Source: a bacterium (GTDB taxonomy: Bacteria; Patescibacteriota; Saccharimonadia; Saccharimonadales; Saccharimonadaceae). From it: 64,000 bases of DNA. This document shows positions 34,755 through 43,469 of the stretch, piece after piece. Made by a program: the position numbers and the translations under genes. The notes below the pieces were generated by a model. It was not told the origin of the DNA, ran no database searches, and worked only from the letters and a program-made list of their open reading frames with translations. The stretch spans positions 1-64,000 of the forward strand of contig JAUIFG010000001.1 of assembly GCA_030429445.1 (NCBI GenBank), written 5' to 3'. The first letter of the stretch is position 1, and each line of letters starts with the position of its first letter.

Positions 34755-37010
34755 TTAATCAGCCTCACAAATCATATAATGCGCAATAACTTCAATAACG
34801 CCAGTTCCATTAAAATTACCGCCCGTTGCCGTTACCACTACGTTCTGTTCAGAGGTATAAAGCACACCTGCAGCTCCTGTAGCGGTAAAGCCCGCAGAAC
34901 CGCTAGCGGCACCAGTAGTTACAGATTCTACTGTACCCCACAAGTCATCATCCAACCCATCGCCTATTGTATAGCCTGTTACACCAGAACTGGTTCCTAG
35001 TGTAGTATTGATTCTCGTTGTCACGCCTAAAAGTAGCGCACCATCAGGGATTAGACCAATCGCAGTCACCGACGCCCCCGACACTGACGATAGAATAGCT
35101 TTTGCCTGTCGCCAAGCACTGCGCTGATAATACGCAGATGACTTTGCTGAGGTGCCGCTATTAACATAATCAGCTGAAATATCTCGAACAATAGCATTAG
35201 TACCGTTGGTTAAGACTGCACCATCAAACCTATTATTGACGACTATTGTTCCCGAAGACGCAGTATTCTCTAACAAAGAGTACGTCGAAGATGAAACGGT
35301 TGCATTGTTAGTGATGAAAGTGTCCACGCCTATAGTGACATTGATTGCTATAGATGCCGACTGGAAATGATTGCCAACAATATGCGCCCGAGTTGCTGCA
35401 TTAACCCAAACACTGTTACTTGCAACATTCTTAAAAGTATTGCCTGATATCAAACAATCAGCTCCATCGATACGAACACCATGAGAACCTTGTCCATCAA
35501 ATATGTTACCCGAAACCACACAATTAGTACTTATAATTTGAATACCAATTGTCGAGTTTCCAATAATCACGTTACTAGATACTACACACTCCGCCGAAGA
35601 GACATAGATAGCAAGAGTTCCACCAGATATGAGATTACCCGAGACAATACATCGAGTGGCAAGAATGTTCATGGCGTATGTAGTGCCATTAGTGATAGTG
35701 TTGTTGTTCACCACAGAATCAACCCCGGTAGATGCAACCTGTAGTGATACGGCCGTGGCCCCGCGAACACTATTACCATTGATAGACGCTCGTGGACCGA
35801 CAATAAGTATTCCGCTACTTCCACAATTATGAAATAGATTGTTTGAAACCGTCAGATCAGCGCAATCAGCGTCATCTAAAATACCCGAAAGACTAGCCCC
35901 AGTACAATTATTTCCGATGAACTGAGTGCGCTCAGTATTTGTACACCGAAGAGACCGTTGACAGCCACTAATAGTGTTGCCTTCGACGATATTTTCATTG
36001 GTATCCTTGATGTGAATACCAAAGTCCGTACAATCACGAATGACGTTGCCGACAATCGTATTATTACCTCTGACTCCGATGAGGACACCAGATTGATAAG
36101 TATCAATACCCGAATCGCCACAACCGACAATATTGTTTCCAGTAACTGTCGTAAAGGACGAACCATCCGATAAATGAATCCCCGTATTGTTACTGCCGAC
36201 AACCACATTCCCGACAACCACATTCCCGATAGATTCCATAGTTTGGCTACCGCCAATATTAATGCCGTCGTCTTCGCAATCTTCAATTAGACAATTCGAG
36301 ACAATGTTATTCACACTTCCGGTTAGTAGGCAGAAGCCATCATAGCCAAGATTCTTGGCGAGTACATTGTGAATCAAGCTGTTATCAACAATGTAAAACT
36401 GGACACCCCGCTGATTCGTCTTCCCGCTATCCGAGTCACCAAGCACTTGCAAATCACGAATGACTAAGTTTGACGCACTCACCGCTAGGATAACAGGGTA
36501 GTCCGACACTGTCTTGAGGATCGTAGCAGAGCGTCCCGCCCCCATAAGGGTAACATTAGAGTTATCGAGTCTGATCGAGTTAGAGACCACGTAAATCCCT
36601 TTCGGTATAAAAACAATACCACCACCAGCTGAATCGCAGGCATCGACCGCCGACTGAATTGCTGCAAGGTCATCAGTAACCCCGTCATGGATTGCACCAT
36701 AAGCTGAATCAGTAACATCAAATAAAGGCTTGCCTGATATGAATTCCCATTCTTGCGAACTAATCATATTAAGTTTGGTTTGTGTCGCAGAATCAAGCAG
36801 AGCCTCGGTGATTGAGCCATTAGCTACATTAACAGAGTTAATGCTGCCTGGAGCAATAGTAGTTGCGGTAACGGCATTGTCCTGTAGTTGAGTAGCTCCG
36901 ACTGAATCCCGCTTTAGGGTTCCGTTGCCCTCATGAGACTGTGAAAGATAATCATTGAGAATATCACCCCACGTACCATTATCCTGGCCAGGCCTAGGCA
37001 GACGAGCCAT
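34755..37010 (-). CDS. MARLP-module right-handed parallel beta-helix protein
   Basis: 751 residues. Residues 1-38: shared module MARLPRPGQDNGTWGDILN. Then a helical linker (NAVTATTIAPGSINSVNVA), a Pectate_lyase_3-type entry (DSAYGAIHDGVTDDLAAIQ near 105) and about 25 rungs with repeated ISGN/VVGN/IVGN turns (about 130-640). The C-terminal domain (about 655-751; GVTGYTIGDGLDDDLWGTV, VVVTATGGNFNGTG) resembles phage tail-fibre ends. No signal peptide and no obvious catalytic residues. Monocistronic, with promoter TTGTAA-16-TATAAT (37090-37117) and AGAGG before the ATG. Likely a surface glycan-binding adhesin or tail-spike-like protein. Confidence 0.85.
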   Translation of the reverse strand: MARLPRPGQDNGTWGDILNDYLSQSHEGNGTLKRDSVGATQLQDNAVTATTIAPGSINSVNVANGSITEALLDSATQTKLNMISSQEWEFISGKPLFDVTDSAYGAIHDGVTDDLAAIQSAVDACDSAGGGIVFIPKGIYVVSNSIRLDNSNVTLMGAGRSATILKTVSDYPVILAVSASNLVIRDLQVLGDSDSGKTNQRGVQFYIVDNSLIHNVLAKNLGYDGFCLLTGSVNNIVSNCLIEDCEDDGINIGGSQTMESIGNVVVGNVVVGSNNTGIHLSDGSSFTTVTGNNIVGCGDSGIDTYQSGVLIGVRGNNTIVGNVIRDCTDFGIHIKDTNENIVEGNTISGCQRSLRCTNTERTQFIGNNCTGASLSGILDDADCADLTVSNNLFHNCGSSGILIVGPRASINGNSVRGATAVSLQVASTGVDSVVNNNTITNGTTYAMNILATRCIVSGNLISGGTLAIYVSSAECVVSSNVIIGNSTIGIQIISTNCVVSGNIFDGQGSHGVRIDGADCLISGNTFKNVASNSVWVNAATRAHIVGNHFQSASIAINVTIGVDTFITNNATVSSSTYSLLENTASSGTIVVNNRFDGAVLTNGTNAIVRDISADYVNSGTSAKSSAYYQRSAWRQAKAILSSVSGASVTAIGLIPDGALLLGVTTRINTTLGTSSGVTGYTIGDGLDDDLWGTVESVTTGAASGSAGFTATGAAGVLYTSEQNVVVTATGGNFNGTGVIEVIAHYMICEAD

Positions 37011-37089
37011 TCATAACCTCTATATATGAAGAAATACTCACTGTCATCTCCTAAAAATCACCTCTTACCAAATATTATTTCCACTTTTT

Positions 37090-37117
37090 ATTATAGACAT
37101 TAGCAGTATAATTACAA
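37090..37117 (-). promoter_or_regulatory. Promoter of the beta-helix gene
   Basis: -35 TTGTAA (37112-37117), 16-bp spacer, -10 TATAAT (37090-37095), giving a leader of about 75 nt to ATG 37010. The rest of the 37011-37265 intergenic stretch shows only a possible -10 TACAAT (37218-37223) for the plus-strand gene at 37266. Confidence 0.6.
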
Positions 37118-37265
37118 TGAAGAGACCTATCTAAAAGTGATATTGGCTGGTTAGGCATTATCAAACTAACACTTACGCAGTTTTCCACAGCCTTTCAACA
37201 CTTGCTCAAAAACATGATACAATCTGGTACATAAGCTAATACGGTGGGCAGGAGGGTAATTCACG

Positions 37266-37769
37266 ATGGAAGTCATCGAGAAATATAAATGGTTAGTCGT
37301 TGCCGGAGTCGCCGTCATCGTACTAGGAAGTCTATTGGTCGTTAACGGTAACGAAGGGGTTGAAGTTACCACAAAAGACGACAAAACAATGACCCAAGAA
37401 GAAAAAAAGAAGAATGACGCTATGGTCAAAAAAGAAGAAGCTATGAAAATGGAACGTGAAGCTTCCCATGGTACCAACACTTACACGGCTCACTCGGGTG
37501 ATTCATATACCGTCTTGGCACGCAAGGCCGTTCAGGCTTACGGCAAAGATGCTGATAAAAATATTAGTCGAGCACAAATCGTTGCCGCCGAAACATTCCT
37601 GACAACAGAAGCAGGCTCACCAATGCTCGAAGTTGGGCAAAAAGTCACACTCGATAAAAGTGATGTTGCGAGTGCTGTCAAAAAAGCACAAGCTCTGACT
37701 TCTGCGGAACTTGCTGCATGGCAAGTCTATGTACCGTACGTTAACTTTGATACTAACCACAACAGTTAG
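37266..37769 (+). CDS. Membrane-anchored LysM-like protein
   Basis: 167 residues: one N-terminal membrane segment (about 9-26), a Lys/Glu/Met-rich charged linker (EEKKKNDAMVKKEEAMKMERE) that is probably helical, then a LysM-like domain (YTAHSGDSYTVLARKAVQAYG... SPMLEVGQKVTL). LysM domains bind peptidoglycan or chitin-type glycans, so it may link the membrane to the wall. AGGAGGG precedes the ATG. Confidence 0.75.
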   Translation: MEVIEKYKWLVVAGVAVIVLGSLLVVNGNEGVEVTTKDDKTMTQEEKKKNDAMVKKEEAMKMEREASHGTNTYTAHSGDSYTVLARKAVQAYGKDADKNISRAQIVAAETFLTTEAGSPMLEVGQKVTLDKSDVASAVKKAQALTSAELAAWQVYVPYVNFDTNHNS

Positions 37770-37883
37770 TCTAAACAAAGACTCGGTTTGTGCTTGTCTC
37801 GAACCATCTAAACATTTGTTGACGCCGACCGCCCATAACCAGTAGAGGTGTCTCGGGAGAATTTAAGGAGAGGTAATAACAAC

Positions 37884-40580
37884 ATGGCAGACAAAGAGTC
37901 GCAGATAGAACCCCTAAACCCAGAGCTCCTCACTTGGTATCAACAAAAAGATGAAGTCGTTTTTGACGTCGTGCCGCACAGTCATCTCGATTATGCCTGG
38001 TATCGTGATCGTGAAGCATCAAAAATGCGAGAAATCGAAGCATTCGTAAAAACCGTCAAAGTCGATAAATTCACGCTAGAACAAATGATTACGGCAAAAG
38101 AGTTTGTCGAAGGTGGCGGCAAACACGTTAAGCAAGATTTGCTTGATATGATTCGAGAAAAACGCATGGAGCTCATAGGCATGTACATGCAGCCGGACAT
38201 TTTTCTTAGCCCCCAGGAATTACGATTTTGGAACTTTGAATTTGGCGAAAAGATAGCCAAAGAATTGGGTGGCGTACCACCGGATATCGAATACATACCT
38301 GACACCTTTGGTTTCGATGAAAACACTCCAATGGTGCTTCAACATGCAGAGAAAAAAGCAATCGTCTTTATGCGTGGTTTTGAAGATGTAGATACGATGG
38401 GGGCAATGTTTTGGTGGCAAAGTCCTGATGGCAGCAGGGTGCTCGCAATGCCGATGCAAGGAGGCTACAGCAATGCAGGCAATCTCACAAACCCAGGAAT
38501 TGACCAAGATTCCGTTTCAGCAGAGGAATATTACACCAAACAAGTCGACATGGCGGCTCTTTCCGTACGATGTCTCATGAATCGTTTTGGCAAGCGATAT
38601 AAACAAATCGACATGCCCCACATGCTATTGATGAACGGTAACGATTTCACAAAGCCAGACCAAGGTTTGCCACAAGTTCTCGATGGTGTTCAAGAAAAAA
38701 TTCGAAATGACTTGAATATAAAAAATTTCAAAATACGGACAGGTTCACTTGGTCGATACGTTGACCTTGCAATGAAAACAATTGATCCCGACAAACTACA
38801 AACATATCGTGGTGAAATGCGTTCCGGCAAGGAACACTACGTCCTACGTGGCATTGACTCTGCGCGTATGGAGCTAAAACAGCGCATGCACGAAGTCGAG
38901 ACTCGAATATATAATGCAGGCTCGCTCATTTCGCTAACTATGCTGGCTCGTAATGCCGAGCTAATCGATGATAATGACCATGAGACATGGCAACTTATCG
39001 AAGCGTATCTCCGATCTGTCGAACAAATTCTACCCGTTGGATCACATGACACAGTGTCCGGCTGCGGCTCCGACAACGCATATCCTCTACCTCGATCCTT
39101 AATGACAGGGTCATTTGAAGCTGCTAATCAGGCTGCTCGAAATGCCATGGCTTCTCTATCAAACCGTCTCGATACCTATGGACCTTACCAACACAAAGAG
39201 CAAAAACAAACATTCGCCAACCTACTACCCTACGATAGAATCGCACTGGTCGAAGTGCCCATGCAAGGTGATCTGGAGCACGCTCGCAACCTTCTTGCCT
39301 ATGCAACTGATGGTAAGAACGAGGTGTCTATACCTGTGCAGATCATTCAAAAAGTTGATACTCGTTACGCCATTTGCGCACTGCCGATGGAAGGAATGAG
39401 CTCAACACAAGTGAGACTAGAGCCGACTGACGGTAAGCCTTTTGAAACACTCTCTCCCGAAACGCACACGTTCGAGACGAACCACTATTCATTGGATGTT
39501 TTACCAAACGGCATGCTCAATATTGTCGATAAACACTCTGGCACGCATATGCAGGGCTTGTTGTTCGAAGATCAAGGCGATCGTGGTGACGAATATACTT
39601 TTTGTCCAACTGATGATGAAATCGTGCGAACGACAAATAACTGCGAAGCAACTGTATCGGTTATTAATGATGGTGACGTGTTTACCGAACTGCAAATTGA
39701 TGTCTCGCTGACTATTCCGCAAGGTCTCGACGGACCAGAGGGTACCGTACGAGAAGTAACAAATCAATCAGATCAGATGGTAAATGTTCCAATCAGTACG
39801 CGAGTAAAGTTAATGAAGCACAACGACCGAATCGAATTTGCTACGACTATAAACAACACTGCCCGCGATCACCGCTTGCGCGTTCGCTTTGATACCCCAA
39901 ATGCCGTTGATACGGTTCGTGCAAAAGAACCCTATGGCATGACTACTCGCTCTGCCGTCCCCGTTCCTGGTGGCAAAGACTGGATGGAACCACACCCGGT
40001 CGCAACCAGTCACAATCAAGGTATTGTAACAGCAGGGGACTTGGCACTATTCAACAAGGGCCTGCCTGAATATGAAGCGTTGGCCGATGACAGTGGAACC
40101 ATCAACCAAGTTGCCTTGACACTTCTTCGTAGTGTCGGCTACCTCAGCCGCGGCAATCTATCTACACGACCCGGTTGGGCTGGTCCTGGTAGCGCTACGC
40201 CAGAAGCACAAATGATAGGCGAGCGAACCTATGAATATGCCATTAATTTCGGTGGTCAACAAAGTGCTGGTGATGTCATAGCCAATGCATACGATTACAC
40301 GCACAAGGCAGAACATGGCTTTGCAGGTGCAAACATTGACGGCCTACTAGATGTTCAGATGTCGCGAACAGTAGAAATGTCTACCCTGCGCCCGACACCA
40401 GACGGCAAGGCGATTCTCGTCCGCTTCTCTAACCCTGATGATGAACCAGCAACGATCACGCTAAACGGCGTATTCCAAAACGCTGTTCAATGTGATGCCT
40501 ACGGTAATCCGCTTGATACTGACACTGATATGCACGAATTCGAACTACCCCGTGGTATGGTTTCTATACGACTAAGCTAA
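37884..40580 (+). CDS. GH38 family alpha-mannosidase
   Basis: 898 residues, no signal peptide. Catalytic-domain motifs HSHLDYAWYRD (zinc site, about 32-42), IPDTFGFDENTP (about 137-148, nucleophile Asp), MNGNDFTKPDQ and HDTVSGCGSDNAYPL (about 388). It is followed by the beta-sandwich C-terminal half typical of the family. Hydrolyses alpha-mannosides, presumably cytoplasmic. ATG 37884 is selected for AAGGAGAGG 11 nt upstream; the frame extends to a GTG at 37848. Codon usage and GC look like the neighbours. An unusual function for a small-genome bacterium. Confidence 0.88.
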   Translation: MADKESQIEPLNPELLTWYQQKDEVVFDVVPHSHLDYAWYRDREASKMREIEAFVKTVKVDKFTLEQMITAKEFVEGGGKHVKQDLLDMIREKRMELIGMYMQPDIFLSPQELRFWNFEFGEKIAKELGGVPPDIEYIPDTFGFDENTPMVLQHAEKKAIVFMRGFEDVDTMGAMFWWQSPDGSRVLAMPMQGGYSNAGNLTNPGIDQDSVSAEEYYTKQVDMAALSVRCLMNRFGKRYKQIDMPHMLLMNGNDFTKPDQGLPQVLDGVQEKIRNDLNIKNFKIRTGSLGRYVDLAMKTIDPDKLQTYRGEMRSGKEHYVLRGIDSARMELKQRMHEVETRIYNAGSLISLTMLARNAELIDDNDHETWQLIEAYLRSVEQILPVGSHDTVSGCGSDNAYPLPRSLMTGSFEAANQAARNAMASLSNRLDTYGPYQHKEQKQTFANLLPYDRIALVEVPMQGDLEHARNLLAYATDGKNEVSIPVQIIQKVDTRYAICALPMEGMSSTQVRLEPTDGKPFETLSPETHTFETNHYSLDVLPNGMLNIVDKHSGTHMQGLLFEDQGDRGDEYTFCPTDDEIVRTTNNCEATVSVINDGDVFTELQIDVSLTIPQGLDGPEGTVREVTNQSDQMVNVPISTRVKLMKHNDRIEFATTINNTARDHRLRVRFDTPNAVDTVRAKEPYGMTTRSAVPVPGGKDWMEPHPVATSHNQGIVTAGDLALFNKGLPEYEALADDSGTINQVALTLLRSVGYLSRGNLSTRPGWAGPGSATPEAQMIGERTYEYAINFGGQQSAGDVIANAYDYTHKAEHGFAGANIDGLLDVQMSRTVEMSTLRPTPDGKAILVRFSNPDDEPATITLNGVFQNAVQCDAYGNPLDTDTDMHEFELPRGMVSIRLS

Positions 40581-40593
40581 TCTAGAAATCAAT

Positions 40594-40647
40594 AGGCCCC
40601 ATACCATCTGCAGAGGAATACTACCTACTGCAAATGATACGGGGCCT
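40594..40647 (-). terminator. Long hairpin between convergent genes
   Basis: Arms 40594-40616 and 40624-40647 with a 7-base loop; on the minus strand nearly all mismatches become G-U pairs, giving a stem of about 23 bp capped by AGGCCCC/GGGGCCT. It has no clear U tract. Likely a terminator or processing hairpin after the 40672-40941 gene. Confidence 0.6.
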
Positions 40648-40671
40648 GTACGAGAAGTTGGTCACAGAACG

Positions 40672-40941
40672 TCAAAAGAGCTTTGCTTTATTGCCAACGA
40701 GCCTATTCAGAGAAATGTCGGACCGGACCTGCATGCCACGGATAAATGCTTGTGCGTGACCTTTGGTGGCCAAAACAAACTCGCAAATAGCACCATTGGT
40801 AACACTAAAATATTCAATTTTCCAGCCAACGCTCCGATTTGGCTTGGCGCTAATAATATCTCGCGAGGCAACCATACCTTCGAGAGCAATCTTGATCTCT
40901 TTGTCCGTCATGTCGCATAACGTCGTTCTCGTTCGAGCCAT
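40672..40941 (-). CDS. Small protein of unknown function
   Basis: 89 residues starting MARTRTTLCDMTDKEIKIAL. It contains an alpha-beta pattern with GWKIEYFSVTNGAICEFVLATKGHA. ATG 40941 is chosen because AAGGGAGTTAGGG lies just upstream; the frame extends further upstream without a ribosome site. Not recognised. Confidence 0.6.
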   Translation of the reverse strand: MARTRTTLCDMTDKEIKIALEGMVASRDIISAKPNRSVGWKIEYFSVTNGAICEFVLATKGHAQAFIRGMQVRSDISLNRLVGNKAKLF

Positions 40942-41067
40942 CCCTAACTCCCTTGTTAGTAATGTACGAGGAATGTTTATATACATTAACATGTAATTAA
41001 CTATATGTAAAATATGCCTCTCTCTAGCAAACCTGTTCAAAAAATAACAGGCATGCTAGAGATGAAT

Positions 41068-41709
41068 TTATGAAGTCTTTTTACTCTGATTTTTTTGACT
41101 TATGATGTGGTCTGGGGTTAATACCGCCCGCCTTGGCATAACACCCCGTCCAGCGATAGCATCAATGCTAAACCCTCTTGCTTGAACCGAATTTTGAACG
41201 TCCTGCATTCCATCGATATCCCCAGTATTAAACGCATCGACCATGTCATCAGCGCTATCCAATAAATCCATAATTTCATGCGTGGAACGAAAGCTAGATA
41301 TATCTTCCTGATCGCCTTTTACAAATGCAGCCACACGAGAACCATCATGATTTGTTCTGATGTGTACGCCCTCCATATATGGAACTTCTCCATCATGTGG
41401 ACTAATTTTTTCTTCGTCACGACCGCAAACATCCTCACTCGTCCAGTCGGTTCTACTATAGCGTCGAGGCCTATCATCCTCATGGTTTACTGGACCAGTC
41501 ATACTATTCCATGTTTTTTGTGGAGGCGACGGCTCATGCCCATAGCGTAATTGTGTCACTATCTGCCCGCGAGATACATGAACAGGCCCCTCACAATCAT
41601 CTGCAAGCCTAGGCAGGCCACTGGTACGAGCCAAAAACCTACCAATCATCCCGTTACGAGGGCAATCTAGACACTTATTGAACGGTTCTGAGGATTTCTT
41701 TTCGGTCAT
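41068..41709 (-). CDS. Hypothetical protein with N-terminal Cys pair
   Basis: 213 residues, hydrophilic. The N-terminus has CLDCPRNG and later DDCEGPVHVSRG, possibly a small metal site of the CxxC...C type; the middle carries HIRTNHDGSRVAAFVKGD. The C-terminal half is acidic and helical. It resembles no family I know. ATG 41709 has only a weak ribosome site (GATCG AAACAT). Confidence 0.6.
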   Translation of the reverse strand: MTEKKSSEPFNKCLDCPRNGMIGRFLARTSGLPRLADDCEGPVHVSRGQIVTQLRYGHEPSPPQKTWNSMTGPVNHEDDRPRRYSRTDWTSEDVCGRDEEKISPHDGEVPYMEGVHIRTNHDGSRVAAFVKGDQEDISSFRSTHEIMDLLDSADDMVDAFNTGDIDGMQDVQNSVQARGFSIDAIAGRGVMPRRAVLTPDHIISQKNQSKKTS

Positions 41710-41806
41710 AATGTTTCGATCTTAGCATGTGTTTCGCTTTATCAAAACTGTTTATGTCCATGATCATTCAGTCAATAAAAACTGAAAATTATCTAGATTG
41801 AGTAAA

Positions 41807-41839
41807 ATAAAACCCCCACAAAAAAAGTGAGGGGTTTAT
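41807..41839 (-). terminator. Terminator of tRNA-Met
   Basis: On the minus strand AAACCCCTCAC pairs with GTGGGGGTTT around a T-rich loop and is followed by TTATTTTA, directly after the tRNA 3' end. Confidence 0.8.
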
Positions 41840-41841
41840 TG

Positions 41842-41918
41842 TGGTAGCAGCGACAAGGATTGAACTTGTGACCTTAGGCTTATGAGTCCTACGCTCTAAC
41901 CAACTGAGCTACGCTGCC
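41842..41918 (-). tRNA. tRNA-Met (elongator, anticodon CAU)
   Basis: 77 nt with encoded CCA. Acceptor GGCAGCG/CGCTGCT (one G-U), D arm GCTCAGTTGGTTAGAGC, anticodon loop CTCATAA within TAGGA/GCCTA (one mismatch or wobble), T loop TTCAATC. Unlike the initiator it has a paired first base, and it lacks the Ile2 signature. Confidence 0.92.
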
Positions 41919-41960
41919 GTAATAGGTTTGACTATCGTAAGGTGCAACCATACTGGTATC

Positions 41961-42102
41961 GACAAAGTTGACCAGTTGGTTAGAGCGTCTCGCGAACATT
42001 AATGCTGAGGGCTCTCCAACTGTGAGCTACGCTGCCGCGTCGACATCCACTTTCAGGTTTTCGCTTCCGAACAAGTTCGCCTAACTACAAGGACAAAGTT
42101 GA
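41961..42102. repeat. tRNA-derived fragments in inverted orientation, flanked by an 11-bp direct repeat
   Basis: Plus strand 41972-41988 reads CAGTTGGTTAGAGCG (a tRNA D arm). The minus strand from about 42037 reads GGCAGCGTAGCTCA, then CAGTTGGAGAGC, matching the 5' half of the neighbouring tRNA-Met before diverging. The two D-arm copies can pair with each other. GACAAAGTTGA occurs at 41961-41971 and 42092-42102. No complete tRNA can be folded. Confidence 0.6.
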
Positions 42103-42162
42103 TTGTAACAGATGAGAGCGTAGATTTCTACTCTTTGATTTGATTTTGATTTTTTATCAGGT

Positions 42163-42306
42163 TTATAGTTCGATATCAGCAACCGCTGCTTCACGTCGGC
42201 TCAAAAACTGGCGAAGTTCGCTACTCGAACGTTGCCGTTCCCATGATGCCGTACTAATCGCATCGAGTGCTTGTTCGACTGTTGTTTTGATTGATGCTTG
42301 TTTCAT
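42163..42306 (-). CDS. 47-residue helical protein
   Basis: Frame MKQASIKTTVEQALDAI... ending REAAVADIEL, with SWERQRSSSELRQFLSRR in the middle. AAAGGAA precedes the ATG by about 6 nt. Charged and helical, not recognised. Below the usual length threshold for gene calling. Confidence 0.6.
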   Translation of the reverse strand: MKQASIKTTVEQALDAISTASWERQRSSSELRQFLSRREAAVADIEL

Positions 42307-42407
42307 TTCTTTTTCCTTTTTTGTTTTCTTTTGTAACTGTCATTAATATAACATAGTCTTTACAAAAAAGCAATAGCATTTTAATACTTTTTTAATTACT
42401 ACCTGCT

Positions 42408-42436
42408 TTGACCCCCAATAACGCTTGTGGTAGAAT
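42408..42436 (+). promoter_or_regulatory. Promoter of the membrane protein/ATP-cone/flavoprotein operon
   Basis: -35 TTGACC (42408-42413), 17-bp spacer, -10 TAGAAT (42431-42436), predicting a leader of about 17 nt before ATG 42460. Confidence 0.75.
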
Positions 42437-42459
42437 GAGTAAAACGGAATAATACAAAC

Positions 42460-43185
42460 ATGACCTCAGTTGATACATACATTTCTCTCTCAGTCGTCAT
42501 CTTGGCTGCATTTATTCATGCTAGTTTTCAGTTAAGCATCAGTGTCCTCACACTCATGAGCGGACATGCATTGGGTCGAAAAACCGCACGGCATCGACTC
42601 ATCAATCTCATTGGAGGCTATTTGTTTGGTGCAACCGTCATGACCACCCTTCTCCTAACATTTGTCGCCTACCTATTCGGTTCGCTAATCACAGGGCCGA
42701 TACCAGGCTTGTGGTGGGCAATCGGGTGTGGTGCAGCAGTCGGAGTCGGCGTATCGGTATGGTTATTCTACTACCGAGGCCAATTAGGAACGGTTCTGTG
42801 GATCCCGCGTGGATTCGCCCAACATCTTGACTCTCGTTCAAAGGCAACAAAAAGCGCAACCGAATCATTTAGCCTGGGGCTTTCGAGTATTCTGTCCGAA
42901 ATGCTATTTATCTTTGCGCCAATTTTTCTCGCAGCTCTTATCTTGATCCCTCTGTCGCCCGATATGCAACTGTTCGGTATTTTGCTATACGCAACTGTTT
43001 CATTGTTGCCGTTATACATTATCGGCCTGTTAATCGGCAGTGGTCACAAAATCAGTCACATTCAGCGCTGGCGCGAGCGTAACAAGCGCTTTTTGCAATT
43101 TGCAGCGGGCAGTGGCCTGTTTCTCCTCGGCCTCTACGTCTATAACGAAAAAATTATAGTTGCCAGCATGCTAGGGGGACTTTGA
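42460..43185 (+). CDS. Six-span membrane protein (transporter-like)
   Basis: 241 residues with about six membrane segments (8-32, 46-75, 82-103, 135-160, 168-188, 207-228). Features HASFQLSISVLTLMSGHALGR and a basic cytoplasmic loop HIQRWRERNKRF. The two-times-three helix layout recalls the LysE/CcdA/DsbD-TM superfamily, but the paired cysteines of CcdA are absent. It is the first gene of a three-gene unit; its TGA shares a base with the ATG of the ATP-cone gene. Confidence 0.72.
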   Translation: MTSVDTYISLSVVILAAFIHASFQLSISVLTLMSGHALGRKTARHRLINLIGGYLFGATVMTTLLLTFVAYLFGSLITGPIPGLWWAIGCGAAVGVGVSVWLFYYRGQLGTVLWIPRGFAQHLDSRSKATKSATESFSLGLSSILSEMLFIFAPIFLAALILIPLSPDMQLFGILLYATVSLLPLYIIGLLIGSGHKISHIQRWRERNKRFLQFAAGSGLFLLGLYVYNEKIIVASMLGGL

Positions 43186-43469
43186 TGGGACGAGCCATTG
43201 ATGTGGTCAAGCGTTCCGGTAAACGAAAGTCTGAGGCCTTTGATATTGATAAACTATCTCGTAGTATCCACTTGGCTTGCATGAGTGTCCGTACGCCGGA
43301 AGGTGAAGCTGAATCAGCCACTTCACACGTAGCTGGTATCGTGACTCTGTGGGTTGAAAAAAAGCCAGCAGTCACCAGTGACGATATCCGCCGACAAGTC
43401 GCTGGACACCTGCATCGATACCATCCCGAAGCCGCATACTATTACCTACACCAACGGAGTATCCTATGA
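43185..43469 (+). CDS. Stand-alone ATP-cone domain protein
   Basis: 94 residues that are essentially one ATP-cone: VVKRSGKRKSEAFDIDKLSRSI near the start and KPAVTSDDIRRQVAGHLHRYHPEAAYYY at the end. ATP-cones bind ATP/dATP as allosteric sensors in ribonucleotide reductase and NrdR. Here there is neither reductase nor zinc finger. It overlaps both neighbours (TGATG and ATGA), so a regulatory role for the flavoprotein or membrane protein is likely. Confidence 0.82.
   Translation: MGRAIDVVKRSGKRKSEAFDIDKLSRSIHLACMSVRTPEGEAESATSHVAGIVTLWVEKKPAVTSDDIRRQVAGHLHRYHPEAAYYYLHQRSIL

Noticed and set aside
35481-36286. Repeated short motifs considered as tandem repeat or CRISPR
   Set aside because: The periodicity (SGN/VGN turns) is protein-level in the beta-helix gene; there are no identical DNA repeats with unique spacers.
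41972-42038. A second complete tRNA gene
   Set aside because: Acceptor, T arm and a coherent anticodon arm cannot be assembled in either orientation; only D-arm and 5' fragments are present.
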